64,000 nucleotides of DNA from Thalassospira indica (lineage in GTDB: Bacteria; Pseudomonadota; Alphaproteobacteria; Rhodospirillales; Thalassospiraceae). The position numbers and the translations under genes are program-made. A model generated the notes under the pieces. The model did no database searches, had not been told where the DNA came from, and saw only the letters and a list, made by a program, of their open reading frames with translations. Where the stretch lies: assembly GCF_003403095.1 (NCBI RefSeq), contig NZ_CP031555.1:496001-560000 (forward strand), read 5' to 3'. Below are positions 18,851-28,211 of this stretch, piece by piece (position 1 is the first letter of the stretch; each line of letters begins with the position of its first letter).

Positions 18851-19040
18851 GATTGCAGGATTTGTTTGATTTGGCGATCTCGTACAAAGGCGCGGAAAAT
18901 GGCGCTTTGAGGGCGCTGTAATTGCCTAAAATCATTGCTTTCTGAACGCACGTGGATATGCTAGGTCAGGTTTCAAGGAAAACATCCGAGAACGTCCTTG
19001 CGTGTTTTTCTGTTTCTAACCGATTTGTTTGATGACCATA

Positions 19041-19054
19041 GGAGATTATCCATA
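19041..19054 (+). promoter_or_regulatory. infC ribosome-binding site with AUA start codon
   Basis: GGAG at 19041-19044 (within TAGGAG) is followed after 7 nt by ATA at 19052-19054. No ATG, GTG or TTG lies at that spacing. The first in-frame ATG, at 19073, has no Shine-Dalgarno. IF-3 is known to act against initiation at AUU, AUC and AUA, so a rare start here fits autoregulation. Confidence 0.8.
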
Positions 19055-19588
19055 GCACGACCACGCAAACCGATGCAGCCGACCAAGGAAGGTCCGCGCG
19101 TCAACGAGGATATCAAAGCCCGTTCCATCTGTGTTGTTGACTCTGAAGGCAACATGTCCGACCCGATGACGGTGCGTGAAGGCATTGAAATGGCAGCGGA
19201 AGCTGGACTTGATCTTGTCGAAGTCGCTCCGAATGCCGAGCCGCCAGTTTGCAAGCTGATTGATTACGGCAAGTTCAAATACGAACAAAGCAAGAAGCAG
19301 AACGAGGCCAAAAAGAAACAGAAGGTTATCGAGGTCAAGGAGATCAAACTCCGTCCGAACATTGATATCCATGACTACAACGTCAAACTGCGTGCTGCGC
19401 AGAAGTTTCTTGGCGGTGGAGACAAGGTGAAAGTCACGTTGCGTTTCCGCGGACGTGAAATGGCTCACCAGGACCTCGGTCTTGGCATGCTGCAGCGTTT
19501 TTCGGGGGACCTTGAGGACCTCGCAAAACCGGAGATGATGCCAAAGATGGAAGGCCGTGTTATGATTATGGTACTGGCGCCGCGTTAA
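19052..19588 (+). CDS. infC: Translation initiation factor IF-3 (AUA start)
   Basis: The 178-residue protein has both IF-3 domains joined by a Lys-rich linker. The N-domain contains [18 protein letters not shown] and [20 protein letters not shown]; the C-domain contains [19 protein letters not shown] and [20 protein letters not shown]-3 binds the 30S subunit and checks start codon and initiator tRNA. The start is set at ATA 19052, the only codon spaced correctly from the GGAG. Starting at ATG 19073 would remove a short basic N-terminal tail (ARPRKP) that many alphaproteobacterial IF-3 proteins have. Unlike the common infC-rpmI-rplT order, two genes separate it from rpmI here. Confidence 0.95.
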   Translation: MARPRKPMQPTKEGPRVNEDIKARSICVVDSEGNMSDPMTVREGIEMAAEAGLDLVEVAPNAEPPVCKLIDYGKFKYEQSKKQNEAKKKQKVIEVKEIKLRPNIDIHDYNVKLRAAQKFLGGGDKVKVTLRFRGREMAHQDLGLGMLQRFSGDLEDLAKPEMMPKMEGRVMIMVLAPR

Positions 19589-19608
19589 GACGCGGCGTTT
19601 TGCCTTTT
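19577..19608 (+). terminator. infC terminator with the stop codon in its loop
   Basis: CGCCGCGT (19578-19585) pairs perfectly with ACGCGGCG (19590-19597). The 4-nt loop TAAG contains the infC stop codon TAA. TTTTGCCTTTT follows. Confidence 0.8.
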
Positions 19609-19639
19609 ACCCCAAGGTTCAAGCCAAAGAGGGAATGCC

Positions 19640-20044
19640 ATGCCAGTCGGAAATGATCTTTTGATCGTGGGCGTCGATGATGACCCCAAAAGTCTGGTTC
19701 TTCTGAAACGAATCGTCGAAAGCGGCGGGTTCACGTTTCAGGGTGCTTCCTCTGGCAAGGATCTTCTTAAACTTCTCAAGACCAAACGTCCGCGCATCAT
19801 CCTGATGGATATCATGATGCCTGACATGAACGGGTTCGAGACCGCGATTAATGTCCGGACCCAGTTTCCCGATCTGGCCTGTGCAATCATTTATGTCACG
19901 GCGCGCCAGGGGGAAGAAGATTTGCGGGGTGGTGTTGCCGCCGGCGGCAATGATTTCGTGCTGAAACCGATCAATCGCGAAAAGCTTATGAGCCGAATCG
20001 AAAAATGGATCGGTCGGGCGCATACCATCAAGACCGCTATCTAA
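19640..20044 (+). CDS. Single-domain response regulator (CheY-like receiver)
   Basis: The 134-residue protein is one receiver domain with an acidic pocket in VGVDDDP, the phospho-acceptor Asp in LMDIMMPDMNGFE, the Thr of YVTARQ, and the Lys of VLKPI. There is no output domain, so it may act by protein contact as CheY or DivK do. GAGGGA lies 6 nt before ATG 19640. No sensor kinase is adjacent; the membrane kinase at 26136 is a conceivable but unproven partner. Confidence 0.92.
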   Translation: MPVGNDLLIVGVDDDPKSLVLLKRIVESGGFTFQGASSGKDLLKLLKTKRPRIILMDIMMPDMNGFETAINVRTQFPDLACAIIYVTARQGEEDLRGGVAAGGNDFVLKPINREKLMSRIEKWIGRAHTIKTAI

Positions 20045-20108
20045 TTGCGGCCTAAAGCCCGATGATGTTTTCGGATATTCTTTCTGATCTCGGGCCGCTC
20101 TGACCCTC

Positions 20109-21059
20109 TTACTGGCCAAGCCACCCGACAATTGTCTCAATATAGACCGAGAAGATGGAAAAGCTGACGACGCCAATTGCGGTGGTCACCAGCACGATCG
20201 AGGAACTGCGCACGATATAGCGGTCATAGGTCGTTGCTATTACGAACACATTTCCTGCTGTCGGAAGAGCTGCCAGTAACAAGACGGCCTTTGTTTCAAG
20301 TCCGCTTGCTGAGCCAACAATCCAAAACCCGATAAATACCGCAATCGGATGCACAATCAGTTTGGCAACCGACATGGTGGCAAGTTCGGCGCGCTTTTCG
20401 GCAATCGGTCGCCCAACCAGCGCAACGCCAATGGCAAACAATGCCGCCGGGCCTGCACTTTGCCCCAACAAGTCCAGCAAGTATTCAACGCCGTCGGGCC
20501 AATCCAGATCAAGCAAACTTGCAAGCACACCGATGATAATTGCAAGTACAACCGGGTTCGTCAGGGTGCCTCTGATGATCTTGCCCGTCGGATGGCTGCC
20601 CTTGGCGTGCTTTGTCCCTTCCAGCAACAAAAGCGAGAGCGGCAGCATCACAATCAAATCAACTGCAAGCGCGACAATCAGCGGCACAGTCGCCAGTGGG
20701 CCAAGCAACCCGATGATCAGCGGAAGCCCCATGAAGCCGACATTGCCCATGGTTCCGGCAAAGGAAAACAGCGTCTGGCTGGCCGGATCAAGATGGAACA
20801 CGCGCGAGGCGATGAGCCGCGAAATGCCATAAACCACAAGAGTGCCACCGCCATAGGCGAGGATGATGTCAGGCTGCCAAATCTCTGACGGGCTTCGGGT
20901 CGCAAGTGCCTTGAACAACAGGGCGGGCAGCGCAAAGTAGAACACAAACCCGTTGATGCCGCGCATCCCGTCGGGTGATACGATCTTGAACTTGCCGCCA
21001 ATCCAGCCAAGGCCGATCAGTGCAAAGAATGGCAAAATGATTGATGTGATTTGCGACAT
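20109..21059 (-). CDS. AEC-family transporter (auxin-efflux-carrier-like permease)
   Basis: The 316-residue hydrophobic protein has about ten membrane helices, starting ITSIILPFFALIGLGWIGGK, with a GLPLIIGL stretch and a C-terminal half resembling the N-terminal half, as in the AEC/BASS-like fold. Characterised bacterial members export or exchange small organic acids such as malate; the substrate here is unknown. ATG 21059 gives the usual N-terminus; the frame is open to 21215 without membrane character. It stands alone on the minus strand between infC and rpmI. Confidence 0.9.
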   Translation of the reverse strand: MSQITSIILPFFALIGLGWIGGKFKIVSPDGMRGINGFVFYFALPALLFKALATRSPSEIWQPDIILAYGGGTLVVYGISRLIASRVFHLDPASQTLFSFAGTMGNVGFMGLPLIIGLLGPLATVPLIVALAVDLIVMLPLSLLLLEGTKHAKGSHPTGKIIRGTLTNPVVLAIIIGVLASLLDLDWPDGVEYLLDLLGQSAGPAALFAIGVALVGRPIAEKRAELATMSVAKLIVHPIAVFIGFWIVGSASGLETKAVLLLAALPTAGNVFVIATTYDRYIVRSSSIVLVTTAIGVVSFSIFSVYIETIVGWLGQ

Positions 21060-21312
21060 GTGATCAGTCAGATGGCAGAATGCGCGATGATGGATTGGGT
21101 CTGAAAAAGTGGTGCCTGCGCACAATGGCGGCTCAATGTCCCAAAAAGCAAGGGGAAAGGGCTGAATTGACCCTTGAAAAAGGTAAAGTCGGAGTCTATA
21201 ACCACCCGTCCCCAAAACAGGTGGTGAGGCTGGAAGGTTTATATAGATCCTTCAGGGCATGCCCAGCCGCCGTAGGGGATTTCGTTTTCATTGCTTTTGC
21301 AAGGATAGAAAA

Positions 21313-21510
21313 ATGCCCAAGATGAAGACCAAAGCGAGTGCGAAAAAACGCTTTCGCCTGACCGCCAGCGGAAAAGTCCGTCACAACGTGGCAAACAAGC
21401 GCCACCTTCTGACTGCGAAACCGACCAAGATGAAGCGCCAGGCACGTGGCACGGAGATTCTCTGTGACGCAGATGCCCGCATCGTCAAAAAATTCCTGCC
21501 GTACGGTTAA
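21313..21510 (+). CDS. rpmI: 50S ribosomal protein L35
   Basis: The 65-residue basic protein begins MPKMKTKASAKKRFR and ends VKKFLPYG, matching L35 in sequence and length. The ATG at 21313 is preceded by AAGGATAGAAAA. The 18 bp gap to rplT indicates a shared transcript. The 253 bp upstream leader could carry L20-mediated control, but I could not identify the structure. Confidence 0.97.
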   Translation: MPKMKTKASAKKRFRLTASGKVRHNVANKRHLLTAKPTKMKRQARGTEILCDADARIVKKFLPYG

Positions 21511-21527
21511 GGTTGAAGGAGAGTTAA

Positions 21528-21884
21528 ATGGCTCGTGTAAAAGGGGGCGTGTCTTCACACGCTCGTCACCGCAAGGTTATTAAGGCTGCCAAGGGTTACC
21601 GCGGTCGCCGCAACAATACTTTCCGCACCGCCGTTCAGGCTGTGGAAAAAGGTCTGCAGTATGCATACCGCGATCGTCGCGTTAAGAAACGCCAGTTCCG
21701 CTCGCTCTGGATTCAGCGTATCAACGCTGGCGCACGTGAGAACGGTCTGAGCTATTCCCAGTTCATGAATGGCCTGAAAAAGGCTGGTGTTGAACTGGAC
21801 CGTAAGGTTCTTGCCGACATCGCAGTGCGTGAGCCGGAAGCTTTCAAAGCTCTGGTCACCCAGGCGCAGGCTGCACTGGACTGA
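21528..21884 (+). CDS. rplT: 50S ribosomal protein L20
   Basis: The 118-residue protein begins [19 protein letters not shown] and contains [13 protein letters not shown] and [19 protein letters not shown] L20 segments (here [16 protein letters not shown]). It is a 23S-binding assembly protein. AAGGAGAG precedes the ATG. It lies directly after rpmI and before hairpins and pheST. Confidence 0.98.
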   Translation: MARVKGGVSSHARHRKVIKAAKGYRGRRNNTFRTAVQAVEKGLQYAYRDRRVKKRQFRSLWIQRINAGARENGLSYSQFMNGLKKAGVELDRKVLADIAVREPEAFKALVTQAQAALD

Positions 21885-21885
21885 T

Positions 21886-21963
21886 AAACCTTTGTAAAAA
21901 GGTTTCATCGGCACTTGCCTGATTTGATCAGGGGCGGCCATATTGGCCGTCCCTTTTCTTTTT
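21886..21963 (+). promoter_or_regulatory. Three tandem hairpins, the last an intrinsic terminator, between rplT and pheS
   Basis: Hairpin 1 is AAACCTTT/AAAGGTTT with loop GTAA (21886-21905). Hairpin 2 is CCTGAT/ATCAGG with loop TTG (21918-21932). Hairpin 3 is a terminator, GGGGCGGCCA paired with TGGCCGTCCC over loop TAT (21931-21953, one G-T pair), followed by TTTTCTTTTTT. Hairpins 2 and 3 share bases 21931-21932. The T-run ends about 37 bp before the pheS start, so this may be an attenuator for pheST or simply the rplT terminator. No ATG-led leader peptide is visible. Confidence 0.75.
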
Positions 21964-21998
21964 GTGATTTTTAAACCCAAGCCAAAGCGTCGGAAGTT

Positions 21999-23069
21999 AT
22001 GGAAAACATCGAAGCATTGCGCGAAGAGGTTCTGGCGGAAGTCGAAAAGGCAGCGGATCTGACCGCGCTTGAAGACGTCCGCATCAGCGCCCTTGGCAAG
22101 AAAGGCCGCATTACCGGCCTGATGAAAAACCTTGGCAAGATGGACCCTGACCAGCGTCGTGAATTTGGTCAGACGCTTAATGCCGTCAAGGACCAGGTCG
22201 CTGGCGCAATCGAAACCCGTAAAACTGCCCTAGAAGATGCCGCTCTCGAGGCGCGTCTGTCGGGCGAGCGGATTGACGTCACCCTGTCCTCGCGTCCGGA
22301 TGAAACCGCAGGCCGCATTCACCCGATCAGCCAGACGATCGATGAAATCGTTTCGATCTTTGGCGAAATGGGCTTTGCCCTGGCCGAAGGCCCGGATGTT
22401 GAAGACGACTTCCATAACTTTACCGCATTGAACATTCCGCCGGAACACCCCGCGCGCGAAATGCAGGACACCTTCTATCTGCCCGAACAGGAAGACGGTT
22501 CGCGCCTTGTGCTGAGAACGCACACCTCGCCGGTGCAGATTCGGACCATGCAGTCCAAAACCCCGCCGATCCGCATCATTGCGCCGGGTCGTACCTATCG
22601 CTCAGACAGTGACATGACCCACACGCCGATGTTCCATCAGGTCGAAGGTCTGGTGATCGACAAGAAAACCCATATGGGTCATCTCAAGGGCTGTCTGCTC
22701 GAGTTCGTCAAAACCTATTTCGAACTTGATGATGTGCCGGTCCGCTATCGTCCAAGCTTCTTCCCGTTCACCGAGCCGAGTGCCGAAATGGATATCGGTT
22801 GTTCGCGCAAGGGTGGGGAGCTCAAGATTGGTGAAGGCGACGACTGGTTGGAAATTCTTGGCTGCGGCATGGTTCATCCGCGCGTGCTGAGCGCCTGTGG
22901 CCTTGATCCGGAAGAATATCAGGGCTTTGCCTTTGGTATGGGGATCGAACGTATCGCCATGCTGAAATACGGCATTCCCGATCTTCGCACCTTCTTCGAT
23001 ACCGATCTGCGCTGGCTGAAACATTATGGTTTCGTGCCGCTGGATGTACCGAACATGGTAAGGGGCTGA
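21999..23069 (+). CDS. pheS: Phenylalanine-tRNA ligase alpha subunit
   Basis: The 356-residue protein has an N-terminal coiled-coil tRNA-binding part (about 1-90) followed by the class II catalytic core. Motif 1 lies near [19 protein letters not shown], motif 2 near [20 protein letters not shown], and motif 3 is [18 protein letters not shown]. It forms an alpha2-beta2 enzyme with PheT, four bases downstream. The PheST pair charges tRNA-Phe. Confidence 0.98.
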   Translation: MENIEALREEVLAEVEKAADLTALEDVRISALGKKGRITGLMKNLGKMDPDQRREFGQTLNAVKDQVAGAIETRKTALEDAALEARLSGERIDVTLSSRPDETAGRIHPISQTIDEIVSIFGEMGFALAEGPDVEDDFHNFTALNIPPEHPAREMQDTFYLPEQEDGSRLVLRTHTSPVQIRTMQSKTPPIRIIAPGRTYRSDSDMTHTPMFHQVEGLVIDKKTHMGHLKGCLLEFVKTYFELDDVPVRYRPSFFPFTEPSAEMDIGCSRKGGELKIGEGDDWLEILGCGMVHPRVLSACGLDPEEYQGFAFGMGIERIAMLKYGIPDLRTFFDTDLRWLKHYGFVPLDVPNMVRG

Positions 23070-23073
23070 GATT

Positions 23074-25482
23074 ATGAAATTCACACTGAATTGGCTGAAA
23101 CAGCACCTTGATACCGATGCGTCGATTGAGGTGGTTGCCGAAAAACTGACCGATATCGGTCTTGAAATCGAAGGCGTGACCGACCGCGCGGCAGCCCTTG
23201 CCGACATCCGTGTCGCCCACATTGAAGAAGCCGGACAACATCCCGATGCTGACCGCCTGAAGCTTTGCCGGGTTAATACCGGCGAAAAAATCATTCAGGT
23301 CGTTTGTGGTGCGCCGAATGCCCGTACCGGACTTAAGGTCGCATTGGCACAGCCGGGCGCGATCATTCCGATTGATGGCTCAAAACTGAAGCCGGGCAAA
23401 ATCCGTGGTATCGAAAGCCAGGGTATGATGTGCTCAACCCGCGAGCTCTGCCTTGGTGAAGACCATGACGGCATCATCGAACTGCCTGAAGATGCCGAAA
23501 TCGGTGCACCGGTTGCGTCTGTCCTTGGTGCGGATGATCCGATCCTTGAAATCGGCCTGACCCCGAACCGCCCGGACTGTACCGGTGTTCGCGGGATCGC
23601 CCGCGATCTGGCGGCTGCTGGCATCGGCACACTTAAGGCTGATCCGCGCCAAGAGCCGGTTGCTGGTGCGTTTGACAGCCCGATTGGCGTTACGATCAGT
23701 ACCGAGATTGCATCCAACAATGCCGTTCCGGCCTTCTATGGCCGCTACATCCGCGGTGTGAAAAACACCGAAAGCCCGGAATGGCTGAAAGCCCGTCTGG
23801 AAGCCATCGGGCTGCGTCCGATTTCCGCCCTGGTGGATATCACCAACCTTGTGACTCATGACCTTGGTCGTCCGCTGCATGTGTTTGATGCCGACAAACT
23901 GTCGGGCGACATCAATGTGCGTTACGCGACCAATGGCGAAAAGATCGCAGCCCTTGATAACAGGGAATACGAACTTTCCGACTCCATGGTGGTGATTGCC
24001 GATCAGGCAAAGGCACTGGGCATTGGTGGCATCATCGGTGGTGAAGAAACTGGCTGCCTTGAAGAAACGACCAATGTGTTTGTCGAATGCGCACTGTTTG
24101 ATCCGATCAGCATTGCCAAGACCGGTCGTAAGCTTCAGATCAATTCCGATGCACGCTATCGGTTTGAGCGTGGCGTTGATCCGCAGTCGGTTGCCTGGGG
24201 CATGGAAGTTGCCACCCATCTGATCACCGAGATCTGCGGGGGTGAAGTATCCCATGTCGTCAAGGCGGGCGAAGTACCAAATCCGCGCAACGCCTTTGAT
24301 CTGCGCATTGATCGTATTCGTGAGCTGGGCGGCGTTGCCGTTGAAGCAGATCGGGCGATTGAAATCCTGAAATCGCTGGGCTTCGAGGTTAGCGGTTCTG
24401 CACCGGTTATTAACGCCGTCGCACCGACCTGGCGTCCGGACATCATCGGTGAAGCCGATCTGGTCGAGGAAGTCCTGCGCATTGTCGGTTATGACAAAAT
24501 CCCGACAGTCCCGCTGGAACGTGAAACCAGCCTGCCAGTTCCGGCCTTGTCGCCGTTCCAGAAACGCGTTGGCCTGACCCGTCGGGTTCTGGCATCGCGC
24601 GGTCTTTATGAAACCGTGACCTGGTCCTTTACCGACTCGCGTTGGGCCAAGCTGTTTGGTGAACTCAAAGACGGTCTGTATCTGGCGAACCCGATCAGTT
24701 CTGACCTTGATATCATGCGCCCGAACGCCTTGATCAACATGATTGCGGCGGCCGGTCGTAACCAGGCCCGTGGTTTTTCCGATCTGGCGCTGTTTGAAGT
24801 TGGTCCGGAATTCTTTGGCGATCAGCCGGGCGATCAGCGTCTGGTGGCCGCAGGCTTGCGTTCCGGTGCAACAACTCCGCGCAGCTGGACCGGTTCACGC
24901 CGTGATGTCGACGTGTTTGACGTCAAGGCCGATGCCGAAGCCCTGATCGAAGCACTGGGTACCAGTGCCGCCAATGTTCAGGTCAATACCGATGGTGCGC
25001 CGGAATGGTATCATCCGGGCCGCTCGGCAGCCCTGCAGCTGGGTCCGAAAAATGTTCTGGGCTATTTCGGCGAATTGCATCCGAAAGTGCTTAAGGCACT
25101 TGGCGTCAAAGGCCGCGTTGTTGCGTTTGAGTTGTTTGTTGAAAACGTCCCGATGCCAAAGAAAAAGGGCACAGCCCGTCCGGCGCTGAACGCATCAAGC
25201 TTCCAGTCGGTCGAACGCGACTTTGCCTTCTTGCTTGATGAAGCTGTGAAGGCAGAGGCGATCATTAAGGCCGCCAAAGGTGCCGATCGCAATCTGATCA
25301 CGGATGTAACGATCTTCGACCTTTATGCCGGCAAGGGGATTGAGGATGGCAAAAAGTCACTCGCCTTCTCGATCACGCTGCAACCGACCAAGGCAACCCT
25401 GACCGAAGAAGAAATCGAAGCGGTCTGCAAAAAGGTTGTCGAAGCGGTTGAGAAAGCCACGGGTGGCTCTCTGCGCGCCTGA
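23074..25482 (+). CDS. pheT: Phenylalanine-tRNA ligase beta subunit
   Basis: The 802-residue protein has the full bacterial PheT layout. It starts with MKFTLNWLKQHLDTD, then an EMAP-like tRNA-binding domain (about 40-150, IIQVVCGAPNARTGLKVALA), B3/B4 editing region (about 205-380), B5 domain, a catalytic-like core, and a C-terminal anticodon-binding domain (FDLYAGKGIEDGKKSLAFS). It follows pheS by 4 bp and ends at a strong terminator. Confidence 0.98.
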   Translation: MKFTLNWLKQHLDTDASIEVVAEKLTDIGLEIEGVTDRAAALADIRVAHIEEAGQHPDADRLKLCRVNTGEKIIQVVCGAPNARTGLKVALAQPGAIIPIDGSKLKPGKIRGIESQGMMCSTRELCLGEDHDGIIELPEDAEIGAPVASVLGADDPILEIGLTPNRPDCTGVRGIARDLAAAGIGTLKADPRQEPVAGAFDSPIGVTISTEIASNNAVPAFYGRYIRGVKNTESPEWLKARLEAIGLRPISALVDITNLVTHDLGRPLHVFDADKLSGDINVRYATNGEKIAALDNREYELSDSMVVIADQAKALGIGGIIGGEETGCLEETTNVFVECALFDPISIAKTGRKLQINSDARYRFERGVDPQSVAWGMEVATHLITEICGGEVSHVVKAGEVPNPRNAFDLRIDRIRELGGVAVEADRAIEILKSLGFEVSGSAPVINAVAPTWRPDIIGEADLVEEVLRIVGYDKIPTVPLERETSLPVPALSPFQKRVGLTRRVLASRGLYETVTWSFTDSRWAKLFGELKDGLYLANPISSDLDIMRPNALINMIAAAGRNQARGFSDLALFEVGPEFFGDQPGDQRLVAAGLRSGATTPRSWTGSRRDVDVFDVKADAEALIEALGTSAANVQVNTDGAPEWYHPGRSAALQLGPKNVLGYFGELHPKVLKALGVKGRVVAFELFVENVPMPKKKGTARPALNASSFQSVERDFAFLLDEAVKAEAIIKAAKGADRNLITDVTIFDLYAGKGIEDGKKSLAFSITLQPTKATLTEEEIEAVCKKVVEAVEKATGGSLRA

Positions 25483-25504
25483 TCTTTCGCCAAAGATACG
25501 AATA

Positions 25505-25539
25505 AAAACGGGCTGCTCCAATGTTGGGCAGCCCGTTTT
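25505..25539. terminator. Bidirectional terminator after pheT
   Basis: AAAACGGGCTGC and GCAGCCCGTTTT form a perfect 12-bp stem with an 11-nt loop, between convergent pheT and the lipoprotein gene. T-runs occur in both directions. Confidence 0.92.
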
Positions 25540-25561
25540 GTTTGTGGGGTATCGGTCAAAT

Positions 25562-26035
25562 TTACCGACCGGGGCGTTTGCGCAGGATGGCGTATTCGTC
25601 CTCATCCAGATCAAGCGCGATCAGATCCGGCCCATTGGTAAAGACATGCCATTCCATATCGGTATCGTCGCATTCGATGGTCAGCTGATCGACCATGCTG
25701 TTCCATTCGCAACGTTCACGATCATCATCGGCTTCCAGTCGACCCGTACCATCGTCGTAAAGATGCATGACCAGGATCTGCTCGTCCTCGTCAATTGAAT
25801 ACACGGCATATGTTTCGTTTGCAAAACGGTAATTGATTTCTGCGCCATCCAGACGTCTCCAGCCCCGCGGCAGCGGCTCGCCCGGTTCATGTTCGGCAAA
25901 ATAATAAGCCAGTTTCTGCATGTGGCTGTCATTCATGGTGCGCATGTCCGAACCACATGCGCTGAGCGCCAAAAGGGCCAGCATCACCGGAACAGATTTG
26001 AATACAGGGCGGGACAGGATCATGGTCTTGAACAT
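25562..26035 (-). CDS. Small predicted lipoprotein of unknown function
   Basis: The 157-residue protein has a short N-terminal hydrophobic segment ending in the lipobox LSAC (Cys near residue 27), so it should be lipidated and face the periplasm. The mature part is acidic, with clusters such as DEDEQ and DLDEDEYAI. I do not recognise a family. A start at ATG 26023 (MILSRP) would also give a valid signal peptide. It lies downstream of the histidine kinase on the same strand, about 100 bp away. Confidence 0.75.
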   Translation of the reverse strand: MFKTMILSRPVFKSVPVMLALLALSACGSDMRTMNDSHMQKLAYYFAEHEPGEPLPRGWRRLDGAEINYRFANETYAVYSIDEDEQILVMHLYDDGTGRLEADDDRERCEWNSMVDQLTIECDDTDMEWHVFTNGPDLIALDLDEDEYAILRKRPGR

Positions 26036-26135
26036 CTAACGCTCCATAACAGGCACAGGGCAGCTTTTACCTGTCTGCCCGTCTAACTCTCAGTCTCAAG
26101 CAATATGCTTGCCATGCTGCAATGTTATGAGCCGT

Positions 26136-28202
26136 TCAAGGATTGTTTTGCCCAATGCGGGATGCCTCGGCGTGGTAAACCCGAAGCGTAAAGATGATGG
26201 TCGTGCCCGGGTCGCTGAGCGGTCGGCTGGTATCAAGCCAGATGCGGCCGCCATGCTGTTCAACGATCTTGCGGCACAGAGACAGGCCAAGTCCCGTTCC
26301 GGAAAACTCGTCCTTATGCAGGCGCTGAAACAGCCGGAAAATCCGTTGTGCATGCTCGGGGTGAATGCCAATACCGTTATCACGCACCGAAAAACGCCAA
26401 TAGTCGCGCATCACCGGGTCGGGTTCGACCGTGATGGATATATGCGGTGATACGCCGGGGCGGCGATACTTGATGGCATTGGATAAAAGGTTCTGGAACA
26501 GCCGCGAAAGCGCAATCCGGTCACCTTTGACGGTCGGAAGATCGTCATGGGTGATGGTCGCATGTTCACGGCCAATCACGTCCTTGAGGTCCGCTTGCGC
26601 CTCGTTTAGCACCTGATTGCAGTCAATCGGTGCGAAATCTTCGCGCGTACCGGTCTTGGCATATTCAAGCAGGTGGCTGATCAGCTTGTGCATGCGCTTG
26701 GCACCATCGACGGCAAAGTCGATATATTCGTCGGCTTCCTGATCAAGGCTGCCACTGTAACGCTGCTTGAGAAGTTGCGTATAGCTGGCGACCATGCGCA
26801 GCGGCTGTTGCAGGTCGTGGGATGCCACATAGGCAAATTGTTCGAGGTCTTCGTTGCTGCGTTTGAGCTGATCAAGTGTGTCGCGCAGCTTGTTGGCATT
26901 TTCGACAAACTCCGTCACATCCCGCGCACTGCAAAAGATCATCTCGTCAAACGGGCCCACGCAATGCCATGCCAGCCAGCGAACATTGCCCTTGCGGTCG
27001 AGTACGCGCAGGATTGATTTGCCATCACTGATCGTCGCAGTGCCGTTTTTCTGGCGCATCGCCGTCATCGCGGTTTGTTGGTCCTCGGGAACGAACAGCA
27101 TAAAGAAAGGTTTGTTGACGATGTCATGCACCGGCAACCCCATCAGCTCTTCAAGGGCAGGGCTGAACCCCTTAAGGATGCCGTCCTGATTGACCACAAT
27201 GGCCGGTTCCGGGGTATGGCGAAGGTAGGTTTCAAACGGATGGCAGAGCTCCTGTTGGGCCGCAGTTTCCAAAAGCAAAACCGAAATAAATTCCCGATTG
27301 TCTTCGCTGTAGCGATGCGCCATCAGGTAGAAACGCTGCATCTGGTTTTTGGCCGTGCGGATATCGACCATCGTGCCAATCCGGGCATCTTGCCAGACAT
27401 TGTCAATCAGCGGTCCGCGAAGCTTTGTGCGGGATTCCGGTGACAACCGATCAAGGAAATCCGTCATGGTTGGTTCGATGCTTTCGGCTGTCGGACCAAG
27501 GATTTCCGGCCAGTTCAGCTGCGCCGTCAGTTTTCCGTCGCTGGTCTCCACCGGCCAGCTGATCACGGCACAGCCGCATTCCGCCAAGGTATTTTCCGTG
27601 TCGCTGAAATGTTCGGCAAGATGGGCAGCACGCATGTGCTGCCGTTTGAGGCGATGCCACAACCAGACCGCCAGGCCACAAAGAATGGTCATCGCCATGA
27701 CAAACATCAGCGCGTGCAGGATAAAGGCATCGCGCCAGTTATTCAAAAGCGCGCTGCGCGGCGTATAAGCCACCACGATCCGGTTGATTTGTGGCAGTTT
27801 GCTATAAGCCAGAACCATGACTTCGCTGCTGTGAACACAGACTAGGGAATCGCGATCAGTTTGTTGGGTACTGATATAGTCGCCCAGATCGCCGGTCAGA
27901 TGCGGCGGGATAAAACCCTTGATCTGGTTAAGCTGGTTATCAAGCAGGCCAACGGTAATGTCGGAATTGTCCGCCACGATCTTTTGCAGGTCGACATCAT
28001 TATGAAGCAACAACATCGATCCCAACCGAAAGGCGGTTGCTTCAAGTTGGGCACTGGCATGCTCAACGGCACTGTCATAAAGCGTTTTCTGAATGAAAAA
28101 GAAGGAAAACAGCAGGACAAACACACCCGTCAGTGTCAAGGCGGCAAGCCGTTTGCGGAGCTTGACAAGACTGCGCCGGGACAGGGATGGCTCGATTGAC
28201 AT
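26136..28202 (-). CDS. Membrane-bound PAS sensor histidine kinase
   Basis: The protein has two membrane helices (about residues 20-38 and 160-184) flanking a periplasmic sensor region of about 120 residues. A cytoplasmic PAS domain follows (PAIVVNQDGILKGFSPALEE, about 330-440). The HisKA motif is YVASHDLQQPLRMVASYTQL with the phospho-acceptor His near 462, a type seen in phytochrome-like and light/redox kinases. The HATPase domain has N-box NLLSNAIKYR, FSVRDNGIGI and SGTGLGLSLC. The ligand is unknown and no response regulator is adjacent. ATG 28202 (MSIEPS) is preferred over 28211. Confidence 0.9.
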   Translation of the reverse strand: MSIEPSLSRRSLVKLRKRLAALTLTGVFVLLFSFFFIQKTLYDSAVEHASAQLEATAFRLGSMLLLHNDVDLQKIVADNSDITVGLLDNQLNQIKGFIPPHLTGDLGDYISTQQTDRDSLVCVHSSEVMVLAYSKLPQINRIVVAYTPRSALLNNWRDAFILHALMFVMAMTILCGLAVWLWHRLKRQHMRAAHLAEHFSDTENTLAECGCAVISWPVETSDGKLTAQLNWPEILGPTAESIEPTMTDFLDRLSPESRTKLRGPLIDNVWQDARIGTMVDIRTAKNQMQRFYLMAHRYSEDNREFISVLLLETAAQQELCHPFETYLRHTPEPAIVVNQDGILKGFSPALEELMGLPVHDIVNKPFFMLFVPEDQQTAMTAMRQKNGTATISDGKSILRVLDRKGNVRWLAWHCVGPFDEMIFCSARDVTEFVENANKLRDTLDQLKRSNEDLEQFAYVASHDLQQPLRMVASYTQLLKQRYSGSLDQEADEYIDFAVDGAKRMHKLISHLLEYAKTGTREDFAPIDCNQVLNEAQADLKDVIGREHATITHDDLPTVKGDRIALSRLFQNLLSNAIKYRRPGVSPHISITVEPDPVMRDYWRFSVRDNGIGIHPEHAQRIFRLFQRLHKDEFSGTGLGLSLCRKIVEQHGGRIWLDTSRPLSDPGTTIIFTLRVYHAEASRIGQNNP

Positions 28203-28211
28203 TATGAACAT

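Noticed and set aside
19073..19588. infC starting at ATG 19073
   Set aside because: No Shine-Dalgarno at the right distance; ATA 19052 has a GGAG with 7-nt spacing and gives the usual basic tail.
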